Source: Ziziphus jujuba (taxonomy: Eukaryota > Streptophyta > Magnoliopsida > Rosales > Rhamnaceae). From it: a stretch of DNA of 64,000 nucleotides. A model generated the notes under the pieces. The model did no database searches and was not told the DNA's origin. It saw only the letters and a list, made by a program, of their open reading frames with translations. This document shows positions 36,381 through 49,209 of the stretch, piece after piece (positions within the stretch are counted from its first letter, which is position 1; every line of letters starts with the position of its first letter). The translations under genes were made by a program, and so were the position numbers. Location of the stretch: contig NC_083390.1 in assembly GCF_031755915.1 (NCBI RefSeq), forward strand, positions 20,569,501-20,633,500. Direction: 5' to 3'.

Positions 36381-38064
36381 TATATGGGTGTGGGTGTGCC
36401 AGAGTTCTTCTTTGCTCTGTTTCGTTGTTTTTGCTAGCTCAGGCGGTGGTTTTGCTGTTCAGCTCGGTTTTTGAGCATATGGGTTTTCTATCAAATCAAC
36501 TAATTGGGGTTCCGGGTCTGGTAAAGTTTTGCACTTGACGGTGTTTTGGTTAATGGGTCATCGAGGATCTTGACAATGGCGAACATGAGATGGTTGTTCA
36601 CAGCTTGGGCTACACCTAAAAGGGGAAAAAAAAATATCTTTGAAAAAAAAATGGATCAGAAACTGTCAAAATTCTCTCTGAATATAATGATTGCTCTCTC
36701 TTCTTTCCTCTTGATTCTTTCTCTCTTTTTTGATCAATTTGAGCTATTCGAGAAGTGTACTAAATCCTAGGGTTAGGGTTTTCAGGTTTAGATTCTCTGT
36801 GATGATGAAGAAGAAAAAAAGAATAATAAATGGAGTTTGAACGATCCTTTTGTTTCTTTTCGATTTGATCTCAAAATTCAAAGTATAAATTACACACTAT
36901 GTTCTTACTTCAAATGGGCTCAGGCCGAACAAAAAGGAAAGAAAAATCCTTCCCAATCTCAGTCATCGGCGCGTGAATCGACGCCAGTATCATATACACA
37001 TTCTGATCCCTTGGGATTCAAACCACGTTTTCTGGCAATTGGATCGTGACGGTTGTGACCACGTGCTCTAAAGGAAGTTGGAACAACGAGGTTTATATTA
37101 ATATTTTTTTTTTCCTGAATGAGAAAAATATTATTGGAATTATTCATTTTTGAAGAAAATCAGATAATATTTATCCAAAGAAAAGGAAATATTATTATTA
37201 TTATTTTGCTATATCTAGAAGTTGAAAGGAAATTTCAAAAATGGTTTTGGTCTGTTTTCCACCTTTCCATTTATAAAAGTGATAAATGTGACGTACAGTG
37301 ATGTGATGGTATATTGCGGTAATAAAGTTTTGGGGTCATGTATGGTAGGTTTTCGATGACCAAAGGCATTTTTGTCTCTTTCATTCTATTTTTGACTTTG
37401 ATATTTTATTCATAAAAATCGTTTTTAGATACATTAAATAATCATCCAATTATACTACTTACCTTGATTTCTTTTTGTTGAGATAGCAATAGCTTTTTTT
37501 TACCAAAAAAAAAAAAAAAGAGATAGCAATAGCTTTGGATTTTTTCCTTTTTTTTTTTTTTCATAATTTTTGCTCTAAAGGTCAAAATGTTATCTAGATC
37601 TTTTCAAATTTTCCTTTACCAAAACATTTTAATAGTTTTTGAAAGTAGAAGAATGGATGTTCACCTAATTGATCCATTAGAAAATTTATTATTATTTTTT
37701 AAGGAGTTTTTATTTTAAACTTCTAATTTACTTTTTAGCTTCGGTTGAAATTTTCTTAAATTAATACTTTATCTTAACTTTTAATTTCTTAAGGCTTACC
37801 TCATGTTAATTGCTTTTTTCTTTGAAGAAAAAGAAAATGTCTTAGTTTACAAAGCAAGCATATTGTTACCTGCACTGTAGTCTCTGAAAACAAAGAAACA
37901 TTCTTTTTGTTTCTTTAATAAAAAAAACCACATGGTGGTGGTTTTGAAGTGAACAATAACCACCAAATTAGGTGGCATGATTATTCATTAAAATAAACAA
38001 AATATATAAATAATTTACGGAACAAAAAGAAAAGGGAATGTTTGAAACTTGGCTTATACAAGGT

Positions 38065-38103
<39 letters not shown>

Positions 38104-39141
38104 GTTGGTTGGCAATAGATAAGGTGGATTTGGAAATTTACCAGATCTAATGTTGTTAATATGAGATAATGATCTATTTTAATTTGAGTAGGTAATCTAA
38201 AACATAACAGTGTTTGGAGAGGTTGGCTTAACTAACCTTTGCTTATTGGATTTTCAAATTTATAACTTGCCTAATTTCTTGAACATCTAAATTCAATCCC
38301 ATCTCTTTAAGGTTTATATTATATTTCATATCCAATGTGAATGTCATATAGAGATGCGTACATGGACATACTGCCTAAAAGAAAATATTTACTTATTTTA
38401 CCTTTTTGTTTTGGTGAAGTATTTACTTATTTTACATGTGTGTAAATACATATATTTCGTAAAAATGTGTGTATATCTGATGCTTTATATACCATCCAAG
38501 CTAAAAATATAATTTGCCGTATTCGACATGCATTTTATATAGAGAGAATACTTTCTTTTTTTTTTTTTGTCATACAGATAAATACGTATATCATTATTAA
38601 TTTATCAGTACATATAGAGTATGTACTGCAAAGTAAATACACCGTATAAGAATAGTCCTTTGTCCGTAAACTAATCTTAAGCCTTGACTTGCTCTTAATG
38701 AATGAACCTCGAGTATTGATTTTTATTATTCTATTTAATTTTAATTTCTAATGACATGAATTTTTAAATTTGGTTTGACTAATTATATCCCCCACGAGAG
38801 AGAGAGAGAGAGAGAGAGCGCACACACAATTCTGTAATCTATAATAGAAACAGAGGAAACAAGGCAACCTACAAGAAACTGAGGATCACCCAACATGGTA
38901 TGAAGATCATGGAATGGGAAAGCTTCCTTTATAGACGTTAAGATGGTAGAACTTACAAATACAAGCTCTTATAAGGTTTAGAAAAAAAATGATTGAATGT
39001 TCACACTTACTGTTGTACTTTCCAACTGAGTTAGTGATCACAGAAATGGGAAGCTTAAACAAACTTCAGTGATAGTGACGCCATATGAGATCACATGATT
39101 AAAATAAAGATATGAATATGCTCAAAGGCTTTTTTAATATC
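36381..39141. other. Intergenic DNA between GT14 start and EAF stop
   Basis: It holds the GT14 promoter (start codon at 36380) and the EAF-like 3' UTR near 39,141. A CCTAGGGTTAGGGTTTT phrase at about 36767-36783 is a telo-box-like motif common in 5' regions of plant housekeeping genes. A T36 run lies at 38067-38102 and a (GA)n-(CA) run at about 38799-38827. No further gene is recognised; the open frames at 36837-37147 on both strands have no known motif. Confidence 0.45.
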
Positions 39142-41951
39142 TCAGATGGAATTAACTGAATCTTCATCGCTGCCTTCACTGTCGCTGCTACTGCTGCTCC
39201 CACTACCACTTCCACTACCGCTACTACCACTTCCACTGCTACTACTGGAAGTGGAAGTCTGCTCACCCCTCTCCTCTGCATTAACCTGGGCTCGAAGAGC
39301 TTCTGCCGCATTTGGTCCCTTGTCAACTTCATCACCACTATCATCTACATCAGCAATCTCATCATCAGTGTCATTTTGATGCGGTACATTGATATCAAAC
39401 CCGGCATTTGCATTATCCTCGACAGCATTCCCATCTTCAGGTGATGCAGTGCCAAAAATTTCATCAATGTCTATATCTTGATGTTCCTCAACTTCGTCAT
39501 TTTTAGGTTCCGGTGAGGCAGCAGGAACATTTGGTGGATCAGATGGATACTCAGCAATCCCCTTACCAGCAGATTTTGCACCTGCTACATGATTTATTGC
39601 AGTATTATGCTTGCTAATATGGCTTGTAAAATGGAGAATTTACAACAAATCGTCTCACTATTAAGAAAACATGAAAACAAAAACTTCAAATGCAACCAAC
39701 ACTAAGTTTTTTATTCTAGATGACAACATCCAATTAAAATATACAAATGTACTAAGACAGAATGTCTGTTAAGTTTTTTTTTTCTAGATGACAACATCCA
39801 ATTAAAATATACAAATGTACTAAGACAGAATGTCTGTCAAATGATGAAAAAATTGCAACAGAGTCCATTATGGTTCAGAAAGAATATGCAGAAACATCAA
39901 ATGTGAGGCAAGGAAAGAAAACCTATTCCCATATAAACTAATAAGTTAGGTTTGGGTTTGATAATTGTTTTTCAATGCTGTGCAGCAATATTAGGCCATC
40001 ATTTTCTCATTCTTGTGATCTATTTCTATATCAGAAAAATCAAATACTGAAACCAGATAAATTATAGATACCTGGATTCTCTGGCCCACCAATATCAATC
40101 CGTTCCACCTCAACCTGTACAAATTTATATCATATAACTGCTTAAAAATCATTACAGTAAGGAGAAAGAAAAATAGTTCATATTTATCATATTCTAGAAC
40201 AAAAAAGAGACCGTGCATGCAAGAAACAAATGTGATACTTGACTAAGATTAGATCAACACTGTTAAATTTATGGTACTAAAAGACTAAATACCTCAGGGC
40301 AAGCTAATTAAAAAAATTAGTTTCCACCAAAGCACATATTTGGATACTAACCACAAAAGAAGCAAAAGAATATGAATTGGTACCAAGAACAGATGTATCT
40401 GGCCTATAGTTTGTGGAGTAACCATCAGGTCAGAGTTTGCAGATCTAAGTGTTCGGTCTAAAGGACTAGAAATTCCAAAGCTAAATCAAGTTTTACTTGT
40501 TTTATCAAACTAAAGTTCGATAACAGTACTGTCCTACTACTGAGAGGCTAAATCAAATCCATAGTATTTTAATTACTGAAAATTATCTTCTTAAATGGCC
40601 AGTTGTCCAATAACGAAATTCTAAGGTAGTTGTTTAATAGTGCATATAGCTATCCCGCCTTCCTATGCAAATAGTTGGATAATATTTCAAACCAGTTTCT
40701 GATGTAGCATAATGCAAAATTGTAATGCAAAGTTAAAGTTCTTGATAAGTGTTTAAATGGTTTAATGCTGCTAATTAAGGGTAATAGAAGTAGTACAGGG
40801 AAATGAATATTATAAGGCAGAGTGAAAACTAACCATCTTGATGACCTATATAAATTGACTTTGGTTATAGACTTCTTCTAGACTAACTACCACCAATAGG
40901 AATGTAATATTTCAAGATCCAACTCTGGACCAGAAAAAACATACAAGAAACCCAAATTCTCAACCTAGCAACATCTCTACAATCCATACACAAACCCATA
41001 AAACCTACAACCTTGACAGCAACAAAATATTTCATATATTTTAATCCAAGTATTGACTTCCATGTAACCTACACAATGGAAAATGCATTAGATATATTAG
41101 TATATCGTTATCATATATTTTAGTTTAAGCAGGTCGCCAACACGGTTTAAAAAAATCAAAACTTCATAGAATCGACATCGTTATCCATTCCTCAACCCCT
41201 CATTGCTATGCTCTACAATTACAATTTGCTAACAATATTCTCACCACTTTTAACATAGAATCAAAAAGAAATAAGAATTTAACAAGAAACTGAAACTAAC
41301 CGGCACCGCAGGGACTGTGTTCCTAACGGTTTGCATTGGCTTTGAAGTCTTTCCTACCGGAGACAACCGAGGCTCCACCGCAGGCACCGGCGGAGCAGCC
41401 GCTGTGGTAGCCACAGAAGCAGCGGCTGCTGCAGCTGCAGATTCACCAGGCTGACGAAGGTGCCTAAGCTGCTTAACAGCCCTGTGAAGCCGCTCCAGTC
41501 TAAAGGTCTCTCCGTCAAAAAACAAAACGGCGTCGTTCTCCTTGTAGTCCTCGCTGCTTCCTTCAAATGTCACTTTGGGTTTTCCCAATTGATTATTATG
41601 AAATTCCACATTGACCCTATTTTCCTTGGTCTTGCGCAATGATCCAGCTTTTGTCTTATCAATCGAAGCCGGTTTAAATTCATCTACATCGTAATTAAAA
41701 TTGAGCAATTAGAAATCAAAAAGAATTAATATTTAACAAAATTATAATCATGATCCAAAATTGATTTTGCGGAATCCAACAATTTTCTCGGGAACCAAAC
41801 ATGGAATTAGAGAGGAGAGGTCAAGTGGCTTACATCGGAGGGTGCAGTACTTATTAGAGGAATCGTCCTTGAAGGAAGGACCTAGGGTTAGATTGTACCA
41901 GCGATCGGACTGAGGAGCGGTTTTGGGCTCTTCCTTGGAGTTGTTCGCCAT
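39142..41951 (-). CDS. ELL-associated factor (EAF)-like transcription elongation factor
   Basis: Four exons on the minus strand: 41834-41951, 41301-41683, 40072-40114 and 39142-39581, total 984 bases, 327 residues; all junctions are GT-AG and in phase. EAF proteins partner ELL in stimulating RNA polymerase II elongation in the nucleus. The N-terminal EAF domain (about residues 14-110) shows RWYNLTLGPSF, LRYEFKPASIDKTK, VNVEFHNNQ, PKVTFEGS and NDAVLFFDGETFRLERLHRAVKQLRHLR. The middle is Ala-rich and Pro-rich. The C-terminal half is strongly acidic (DIDIDEIFG, NDTDDEIADVDDSGDEVD) and ends in a Ser/Gly tract followed by SDSEGSDEDSVNSI, the low-complexity acidic-serine type of tail found in activation regions. 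The start is the first ATG before the conserved domain. It lies head-to-head with ABCG7. Family assignment is firm; the ELL partnership in plants is inferred. Confidence 0.9.
39716..39838. repeat. 68-bp tandem duplication in EAF intron 3
   Basis: CTAGATGACAACATCCAATT and the following 35 bases, ending ACAGAATGTCTGT, occur twice with a 68-base period and no difference visible in the shared core. The near-identity suggests a recent event. Confidence 0.9.
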
Positions 41952-43069
41952 TTTTCATAAAGTTCAGGAGCTCCAAAGGAAAGTAATAGGAAACGTACGG
42001 AACCAACTCCGTGCTGACATAGCAAAGATGATAAAAAGAATCAGACTTTTCGTGCTACCATTAGAGGAGACAACGAGCTCTCAGTAGATAAAGAAGAGAA
42101 TAGGGTTTTTTTCTCTTCGATACAGGAAAGGAATGAAAGGAAAACGGTCTGCAGGACAGGGACGAAAACGATGCCGTATCTAACACCGAAACTTATATTT
42201 CCTGTGGCAAAGACCACATGTTCTTTAGGCTTCAGGCCTATGAAAGTTTGCCACGTTGTAAAATATAGGATTGCTGACTAGAAATTTCCACGTGCCTTGA
42301 GAAGGATTCGGTTGGGATTAAAATAAACTGTGGAACCTGTGATACTAGATAGGAGCTTTTGCTACGGTTGTTGGAAACTGGATGCGCATGTGCGCGCTAA
42401 AGTGGTCCGGTTATTGCCACGTGGGTGGCCAGTTAAATTCTGATTGAATATGTAGTGGTTCTTTTTTTACAAGCAAAATTACAAAAATGTGTTTTTTTCT
42501 AAAATGCCAAATTAAATAGGAAAAAAAATCAAAGGTTACCAAACTTGTGCTTGGTTATCAATTTAATTTATCCAATTTTAAAATTTAAGTAATGGTAAGA
42601 TAGACATGGACAAGGTTAAGATTTAGGTTCCTTTTGTTTTATTTTGTCTTTCAAATTTTTAATCAAATTAACCTTTTAATTAAATTTTAGAATCTAAAAA
42701 TTATAATAAACACAATTAGATAATTGCCCAAAAAAAAAAAAAAAAAAAACCCAAATTGTTAGTAGAGCATGCATTTGGATCGAGTTCATATTTGAAGCCC
42801 ACAAGTTATCAATTTTATGGTCCAGCTGAAAACCATAAGAAGAAGCCCATCTTATCCTCTCAAATGGCCACGCGTCGTTCATGCGAAAGCAATCCATCAC
42901 CGTCGCTAAAACGATTTGGTCAATGACACGACGTCGTATTAAAAGTTCCTTCTAAATATCTGCCAACTACTACTACTGCCTTGTGCAAACAAAACTGCAA
43001 GCTAACTTCAAAAGGCTCAGAGAGCCTTCAGCTCCAAGCCGAAGAAGAAGGAAGAGGATACAGAAGAAC
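41952..43069. promoter_or_regulatory. Shared intergenic region between divergent EAF and ABCG7 genes
   Basis: The two start codons are 1.1 kb apart on opposite strands, so this stretch must hold both promoters. Two CACGTG G-boxes are present (42289-42294 and 42418-42423), plus CCACGTTG near 42251, CCACGCGTCG near 42868 and the perfect palindrome ACGACGTCGT at 42928-42937, all ACGT- or CACG-core sites for bZIP/bHLH factors. Most lie in the half nearer ABCG7 or mid-region. A poly-A run at about 42729-42749 splits the region. Function of these motifs is inferred from sequence only. Confidence 0.5.
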
Positions 43070-46000
43070 ATGTTGGGTTTTGGCGGGAAAAAAGTGGGCA
43101 ATATGGTGGTGGGCTTTGCCGGTAACGGTCTGGGCCAGGCTCTGACGGCCGTGGCGGTAGCTCTCCTTCTCCGCCTCTTCTCCGGCCCAGGCCCAGCACT
43201 GTTGCCGGGGACCGAGACCAACGAAGACGGTGCGAACGAAAAAAACGAGGACGATGAAGCTGAAACTACAGCCAGCGGAAAAGTTATCCCGGTGACAATC
43301 CGGTGGCGCAATATCACGTGCTCTCTCTCCGACAAATCCTCAAAATCGGTAAATTTCCTTTTTTTTTTTTCTGCTCATTTATTTTGCCGATTTATGTTTT
43401 TTTTTTAATTTTTTTACCTGTTTGGTTGCCGAGAAAATGTACGATCAGAATTAATATTTTCCATTTCGTTTTTTAATCCACAGGTGAGGTTTCTATTGAA
43501 AAACGTGACAGGAGAAGCTAAACCAGGAAGACTGCTAGCGATAATGGGTCCGTCAGGTTCAGGAAAGACGACGTTGCTAAACGTACTTGCGGGTCAGCTA
43601 ACGGCGTCACCGCGGTTGAACTTGTCGGGGTTATTGGAGGTCAATGGAAAGCCTAGTTCGAACAAAGCTTATAAGTAGGCTTTGTTTGTTATTATTATTT
43701 TTTATTTTTCCTTTTTTTCGGGACCTTAAATTTACGAGCACACTGAACTGAGTCTTTGGCTTTTGCTAATTTGGTAGTTTGGGCATTGTGTAAAATTGTA
43801 ATTGCAGGTATGCTTATGTGAGACAAGAGGACTTGTTTTTCTCGCAGCTGACAGTGCGAGAAACACTCTCTCTCGCCGCCGAGCTACAGCTACCGGAGAT
43901 ATCTTCTGCTGAAGCCAGAGATGAATACGTGAACAATATATTGTTCAGACTAGGCTTGGTAAGATTGCTAATGAGGTGGACTTTTTTTCTTTTTTCTTTT
44001 TTTTTGTCTCTCTCCTTTAAAGCTCAATGCTATTGTGCTTATTGGTGTTATAAGGGAGTTTTTGTTTTCCCTTTTGCATGTGATTTGAAATGAAAATTTT
44101 TGTTTTCGATTCAATATTGGTCTTAACCTTGATGAGCTTATTTTTATAAACTTTTTTTCTCTTATTTTTTGATAAATTTAAAAGGTCAATTGTGCTGATT
44201 CGATCGTTGGTGATGCAAAAGTCCGTGGAATCAGTGGAGGAGAAAAGAAACGTTTGTCTGTGGCATGTGAACTTATAGCAAGCCCATCTGTTATCTTTGC
44301 TGATGAACCCACAACTGGTAAGCATGCATTTTATTTGAGGTTGCTGCTTACTTGCCCAATATTTAATAACATAATATAGAACTTTTAAGAGGTAGCACAT
44401 TAGTTGACTTGAATATTCCATGTTTTAATTATCTAATAATTTCTGATAGGTGGGGTTATGCTCTTTTTAGCACCTAACAGGTGGCTTGCTTTTTTATATT
44501 AAAAGCAGAAATAAGATCTTCTGCTTTCCTCATTTGAGAACAAAAATTATTTGCGGTGCTTACAGGACTTGATGCCTTCCAGGCAGAGAAAGTAATGGAA
44601 ACTCTACGTCAACTTGCACAGGATGGGCATACTGTAATTTGCTCCATCCATCAGCCTAGAGGATCAGTGTACAGTAAATTTGACGACATTGTGTTGCTAA
44701 CTGAGGGTGCACTTGTTTATGCTGGTCCTGCACGTGATGAACCATTGGCATACTTTTCTAGATTCGGGTTGTTGGCTATACCTTGTTTATCTTATATTTT
44801 TTTTAACCTTTTTTATTTTCGCTGTGCAAAATATGGTGAGGTTTTTGGTTTTTTTTTTTCCTCTTTCGCTTTCAACGAGGCCTAGGGTCTTGTTTGTGTA
44901 TTGATAGAGACACTTGAGAGCTTATACAGAATTATCTACTTTGAGTTACGACTGTACTCCACTTTCTTATCTATGGTTTGACTGGTCTAGTATATAAGCA
45001 TTGCTAATCCTGTTAAAACAGGAAATATAACTATATAAAACATTCAATATGCTGTCTGCATAGTCAAAATGAAGTTCTAGAACACGTGAGATTTAGTAGT
45101 CCTGTAGCAGTTGTGTTTTCTGTTGCTCGGATGAAGTAAGGATTTCCACTATTGGTCTTGAAATTGGTGGTACGAAGTGGATTACCTTCTATAATAATAT
45201 ACATGTATGCTTGCCCTTTATCTACAGTATACATGTATGTTATTTTAAATCTTTTTCCTTTTCCTCTGAATATAGTTCTACAATGGCATTTTCTCTGCAT
45301 AAATGACAATATAGTGTTTGTATACATAAAAATTTAGGTAGCTTCTACTGAATGGTTTTTTGTAGTAGGTCATTTGCCATTCTTGATCAATATGAAATAC
45401 GTTAGTAGCAGATTTTTCTTTCTGTGCTGAAAAAAATATTTTCTTTCATTTTACGTTTTTAAGAAATGAATGCTTGTTAACCCCATATTCAAAGTTATTT
45501 TGAGCTGTACCCATATGGATCAGACATGCTGCTCTTGACACTCCTGTTCTCTCCTAGAAAACATTTCCAACTCTAAATATGAATTAAACAATTTTTATGA
45601 GGTTTGTGCAGTATAACATAATGACTTCTATGTTGTGAAAGTATTAATTGGTGGTTTTTCCAACAGATACAATTGCCCAGAACATGTGAATCCTGCTGAG
45701 TTTTTGGCTGATCTCATATCAATTGATTATAGTTCAGCAGCAAGTGTCTATTCATCTCAGAAAAGAATAGATGGTCTTGTTGAGTCATTTTCTCTACAAG
45801 CATCAACAATTCTGTATGCAACCCCAATCACAAGAAGAGAGATCTCCAAGAACACCGTGAAGCATAGCAAGAAAAGTATAGTTAAGAAGAAGGGAGGCTG
45901 GTGGAGCCAATTTTGGTTGCTTCTAAAGCGTGCATGGATGCAGGTTTATATTCATTTTTTATTTTTATATTTTTTTTATTTGTTCCTCTTGAATGCTTAC

Positions 46001-49000
46001 TTTCACTAATGTGGAATGAAAGAAATTAAATTGATTTTGATATTGAAGAAATTGAATGGTCAAACCAATGACATGCCTAACAGTTCACAAGAAACTCAAG
46101 TCATTTGCTAATTCACTTAGGTGTAGAGGTGGTTGTTATTCTATTAACTGATTCATTTTACCAAGTAATGGAGAAGCTTTTAAATTGTACTGCTTATATT
46201 TCATGACTGACTTAGCTCGTATTTCCTTACGACATATCAGGAAAAATGCATGTGTGCAAACATAGTTCATTCACACAATAAATTAAGTTGTTTTGTGAAT
46301 GAAGCTTCAGATCCTAATTCTATCTGGTTGACACCTTCAATGGCTCACTAGGCTTCCCGTGATGGACCAACAAATAAAGTTCGGGCAAGAATGTCAATTG
46401 CATCAGCTGTAATATTTGGGTCAGTCTTTTGGAGAATGGGAAGGTCTCAGACATCAATACAAGACAGAATGGGATTGCTACAGGTGTGAATTTTTTTCAT
46501 ATTCCCTTTGACATCTGGTCTTTTTGCAGTTTCTTTCCTACAAGCGTAACATTGAAGTCTTTGTTCAACTTGCTCTTTGTGATGCTTTAAGCTTTGGTTC
46601 TTGCCATTGGGAGGATGAATTTTAGCTTTAAGTATGGGTGTATGCATGTAACTAATTTTATGTGTTAAAACTTTTACATCAATACGATTTGAGTTGCTAT
46701 TGGTCTCCTCAGTTTTGAGAGATGTATTCCAAGGCTGGGGTTTAGCTGTGCATATACTGATTGCGTAGCTTATTCTTTCGAGTTTCCTCTGATGCATTTG
46801 ATCGACTGAATAATTCCATGATTTCAGATGCCTTGATTACCTCCCATCACATTGTGTTCTGACATAACTGAACCCTCTTCTGTTTTCTCCAATTCCTGAA
46901 CGCATATATATAGAAATACTAATTTTTGTAGCTCAGTTGTATGATCTTGTTATACAAATTTATGTTATTGGCCACTTATTTATATATACATCAAAAAAGT
47001 TCCCTTAAGTTTAATTGGTCCTATATATTGATGTTGTCTTCAGGTTGCTGCGATAAACACCGCAATGGCTGCTCTTACAAAGACTGTGGGAGTGTTCCCA
47101 AAGGAGCGGGCAATAGTAGATAGGGAGCGAGCAAAGGGATCTTATACGCTAGGACCCTATTTGCTTTCTAAGTTGTTGGCTGAGATTCCTGTTGGAGCAG
47201 CATTTCCTTTAATGTTTGGTGCTGTTTTGTACCCCATGGCTCGTCTTCATCCTACTTTGTCTAGGTGAGTCTTTCTATTTCAATTTTCTGAAATTAGATG
47301 CAGTTCTGCTATATTAATGAATATTACAATGATGACAACTCAAATTGGTTTAGTGAGTAAGTTTAGAAATAGTCACCTGAGTTCCTAAATAATAGCTGAT
47401 GACTGGCACCAATCAATAATGACCAATAAAAGCTCTAAGAACTCCTAATAAAATTGTAAACAGTTGTGTGGAAATACACATGAGCTTATTGTAAAAGAAT
47501 AAATTCCCCCAAAACTGTAATGGATCAGATTTATATTCAATTGTGACAAGCTAATTGACTCCTTGCTGCAAGATCAACGGACAAAAAGCAGTGTAACTTG
47601 AATCTTATTAGAAGCAAAAGTTGATATAATGTTTGAATTGTCCATCCCAGCATTTGCTTAATGCTACGACAGTCATGAATGCTTAAACATTTATCTGATT
47701 CACTTTAAAACTGTATATCTTCATATCTTCATGAGAATATTTGTGTAGATTTTATGGTTGAGTACTTGGTTTGCATCTTTTTGAAATTTTGCATAACTGT
47801 GAACTCTGTGGAAGGTGTCAAGTTATCATTTCAGTGGACTAACAGGGAAATTCTTGACCTTTCAGATTTGGGAGGTTCTGTGGTATTGTGACAATGGAAT
47901 CTTTTGCTGCATCAGCTATGGGTCTTACTGTTGGGGCTATGGTTCCAAACACTGAAGCAGCAATGGCAGTGGGGCCCTCTCTTATGACAGTTTTTATTGT
48001 ATTTGGAGGCTATTATGTCAATGCAGATAATACTCCAATAATCTTCCGATGGATTCCTCGTGTTTCTCTTATAAGATGGTAACATGAATACTGCCAATAA
48101 TGGAAATCAATGCTTCTAAAATGCTTAGTTTTTGAGATTGACAACATATTTTTTGCACACTTTCAGGGCCTTTCAAGGGCTTTCTATCAATGAATTCAGT
48201 GGTCTTCAATTTGATCATCAGAACTCATTTGATATCCAAACTGGAGAACAGGTATGGGAAGACTACATATCCTTGTGATTTAATTTGCAATGAATAACAC
48301 ATGGGCATAGGTTTTTTTATGTGGTTCCATATGCAGACTTTATCAAGCATAGCACATAAGATCTAAGATAAAATAACAAAATTTATTGACAGCTGGGAAA
48401 AATGTGCAAATTCCAATGATGGTTTAGCTAAACATACGGGTGCTTTTTCTTGGGATAGTTTAGGAGTAAAAATCATAACTTTATTGTGTATGTTAAATTA
48501 CTGTATAAAATGCTTTTATTCCTTAAACTACGAAGAAAACTTTATTAGTTGCCTCTAAATCTCAGTTTAATGGAAGGTATCTGCATAGCTTAAACAATAG
48601 AGATACAATTTAGGGACTGATTGAATATGACTAGTTCACCCCATGAGGTCTTTTGGTGTCATCACTGTACCTAGTATCAAACCCAGCCTCCACCATGAAC
48701 GGGGGATTCAGGATGAGAAGGAAAAATAACAAGTTATCATGGAACTATGATTCCAGAACCGTAATCTTGAGAAGTAGCCTTATTTGAAGTTGTATGTACT
48801 AAATGATTCATAACTTAAAATAAACATACGTCTTAAGTTATGAAATAGGTGTTTCTGGGGAAATTTGTCATAATCCTGACTTTTCTTTCTTATTTTTCAG
48901 GCCCTTGAGCGCCTCTCATTTGGAGGAAGCCGCATTAGGGATACAGTGGTAGCTCAGAGTAGAATACTTCTATTTTGGTATTGTACAACTTACCTTCTCC

Positions 49001-49209
49001 TTGAGAAAAACAAACCCAAATACCAGCAGCTTGAGGCCCCACCTCTTAACCAAGACCAACCACCGCCACAACTTGAGCCTTCTGACAAAGATCAATCCCA
49101 ACAATACCAGCCAAATGAATCTCCAACACTTAATCAAGTTGAGCCAAATGAGCAGCTTGAATCATCTGCAATTGACCAAATCCGACCATTTATACTAGAA
49201 GGTTTGTAA
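43070..49209 (+). CDS. ABCG7: ABC transporter G family member 7 (WBC-type half transporter)
   Basis: Eleven exons: 43070-43348, 43484-43674, 43808-43958, 44185-44317, 44566-44767, 45667-45943, 46352-46483, 47044-47264, 47866-48078, 48167-48251 and 48901-49209; 2,193 bases, 730 residues. All introns are GT-AG and phases close exactly. The order nucleotide-binding domain then membrane domain is that of ABCG half-transporters, which act as dimers exporting hydrophobic compounds; the substrate of ABCG7 is not known to me. The N terminus has a hydrophobic [14 protein letters not shown] segment and the motif [18 protein letters not shown]. Walker A is GPSGSGKTT (residues 115-123), the signature ISGGEKKR (223-230), Walker B VIFADEPT (243-250), then [11 protein letters not shown] with the H-loop. 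[10 protein letters not shown] follows in exon 6. Exons 8-10 encode most membrane helices. The C terminus, [11 protein letters not shown], matches the Arabidopsis ABCG7 ending I recall. The ATG at 43070 begins the conserved FGGK sequence. Confidence 0.95.

Noticed and set aside
36740..36790. Telomere-like GGGTTAGGGTTTT phrase
   Set aside because: Only two partial units; better explained as a telo-box promoter motif than as interstitial telomere repeats.
36959..37049. tRNA-like stretch on the minus strand with GGTTTGAATCCC resembling a B-box
   Set aside because: No matching 5' acceptor arm or A-box is present at the right distance, so no tRNA cloverleaf can be drawn.
39146..39379. Leu/Pro-rich frame on the plus strand
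   Set aside because: Shadow of the Ser/Gly-rich acidic tail of the EAF-like protein on the opposite strand.
42983..43069. Upstream extension of the ABCG7 frame by 29 codons
   Set aside because: It would need a GTG start; the ATG at 43070 begins the sequence that aligns with known ABCG7 N termini, and the extension is Arg/Lys-rich leader sequence.
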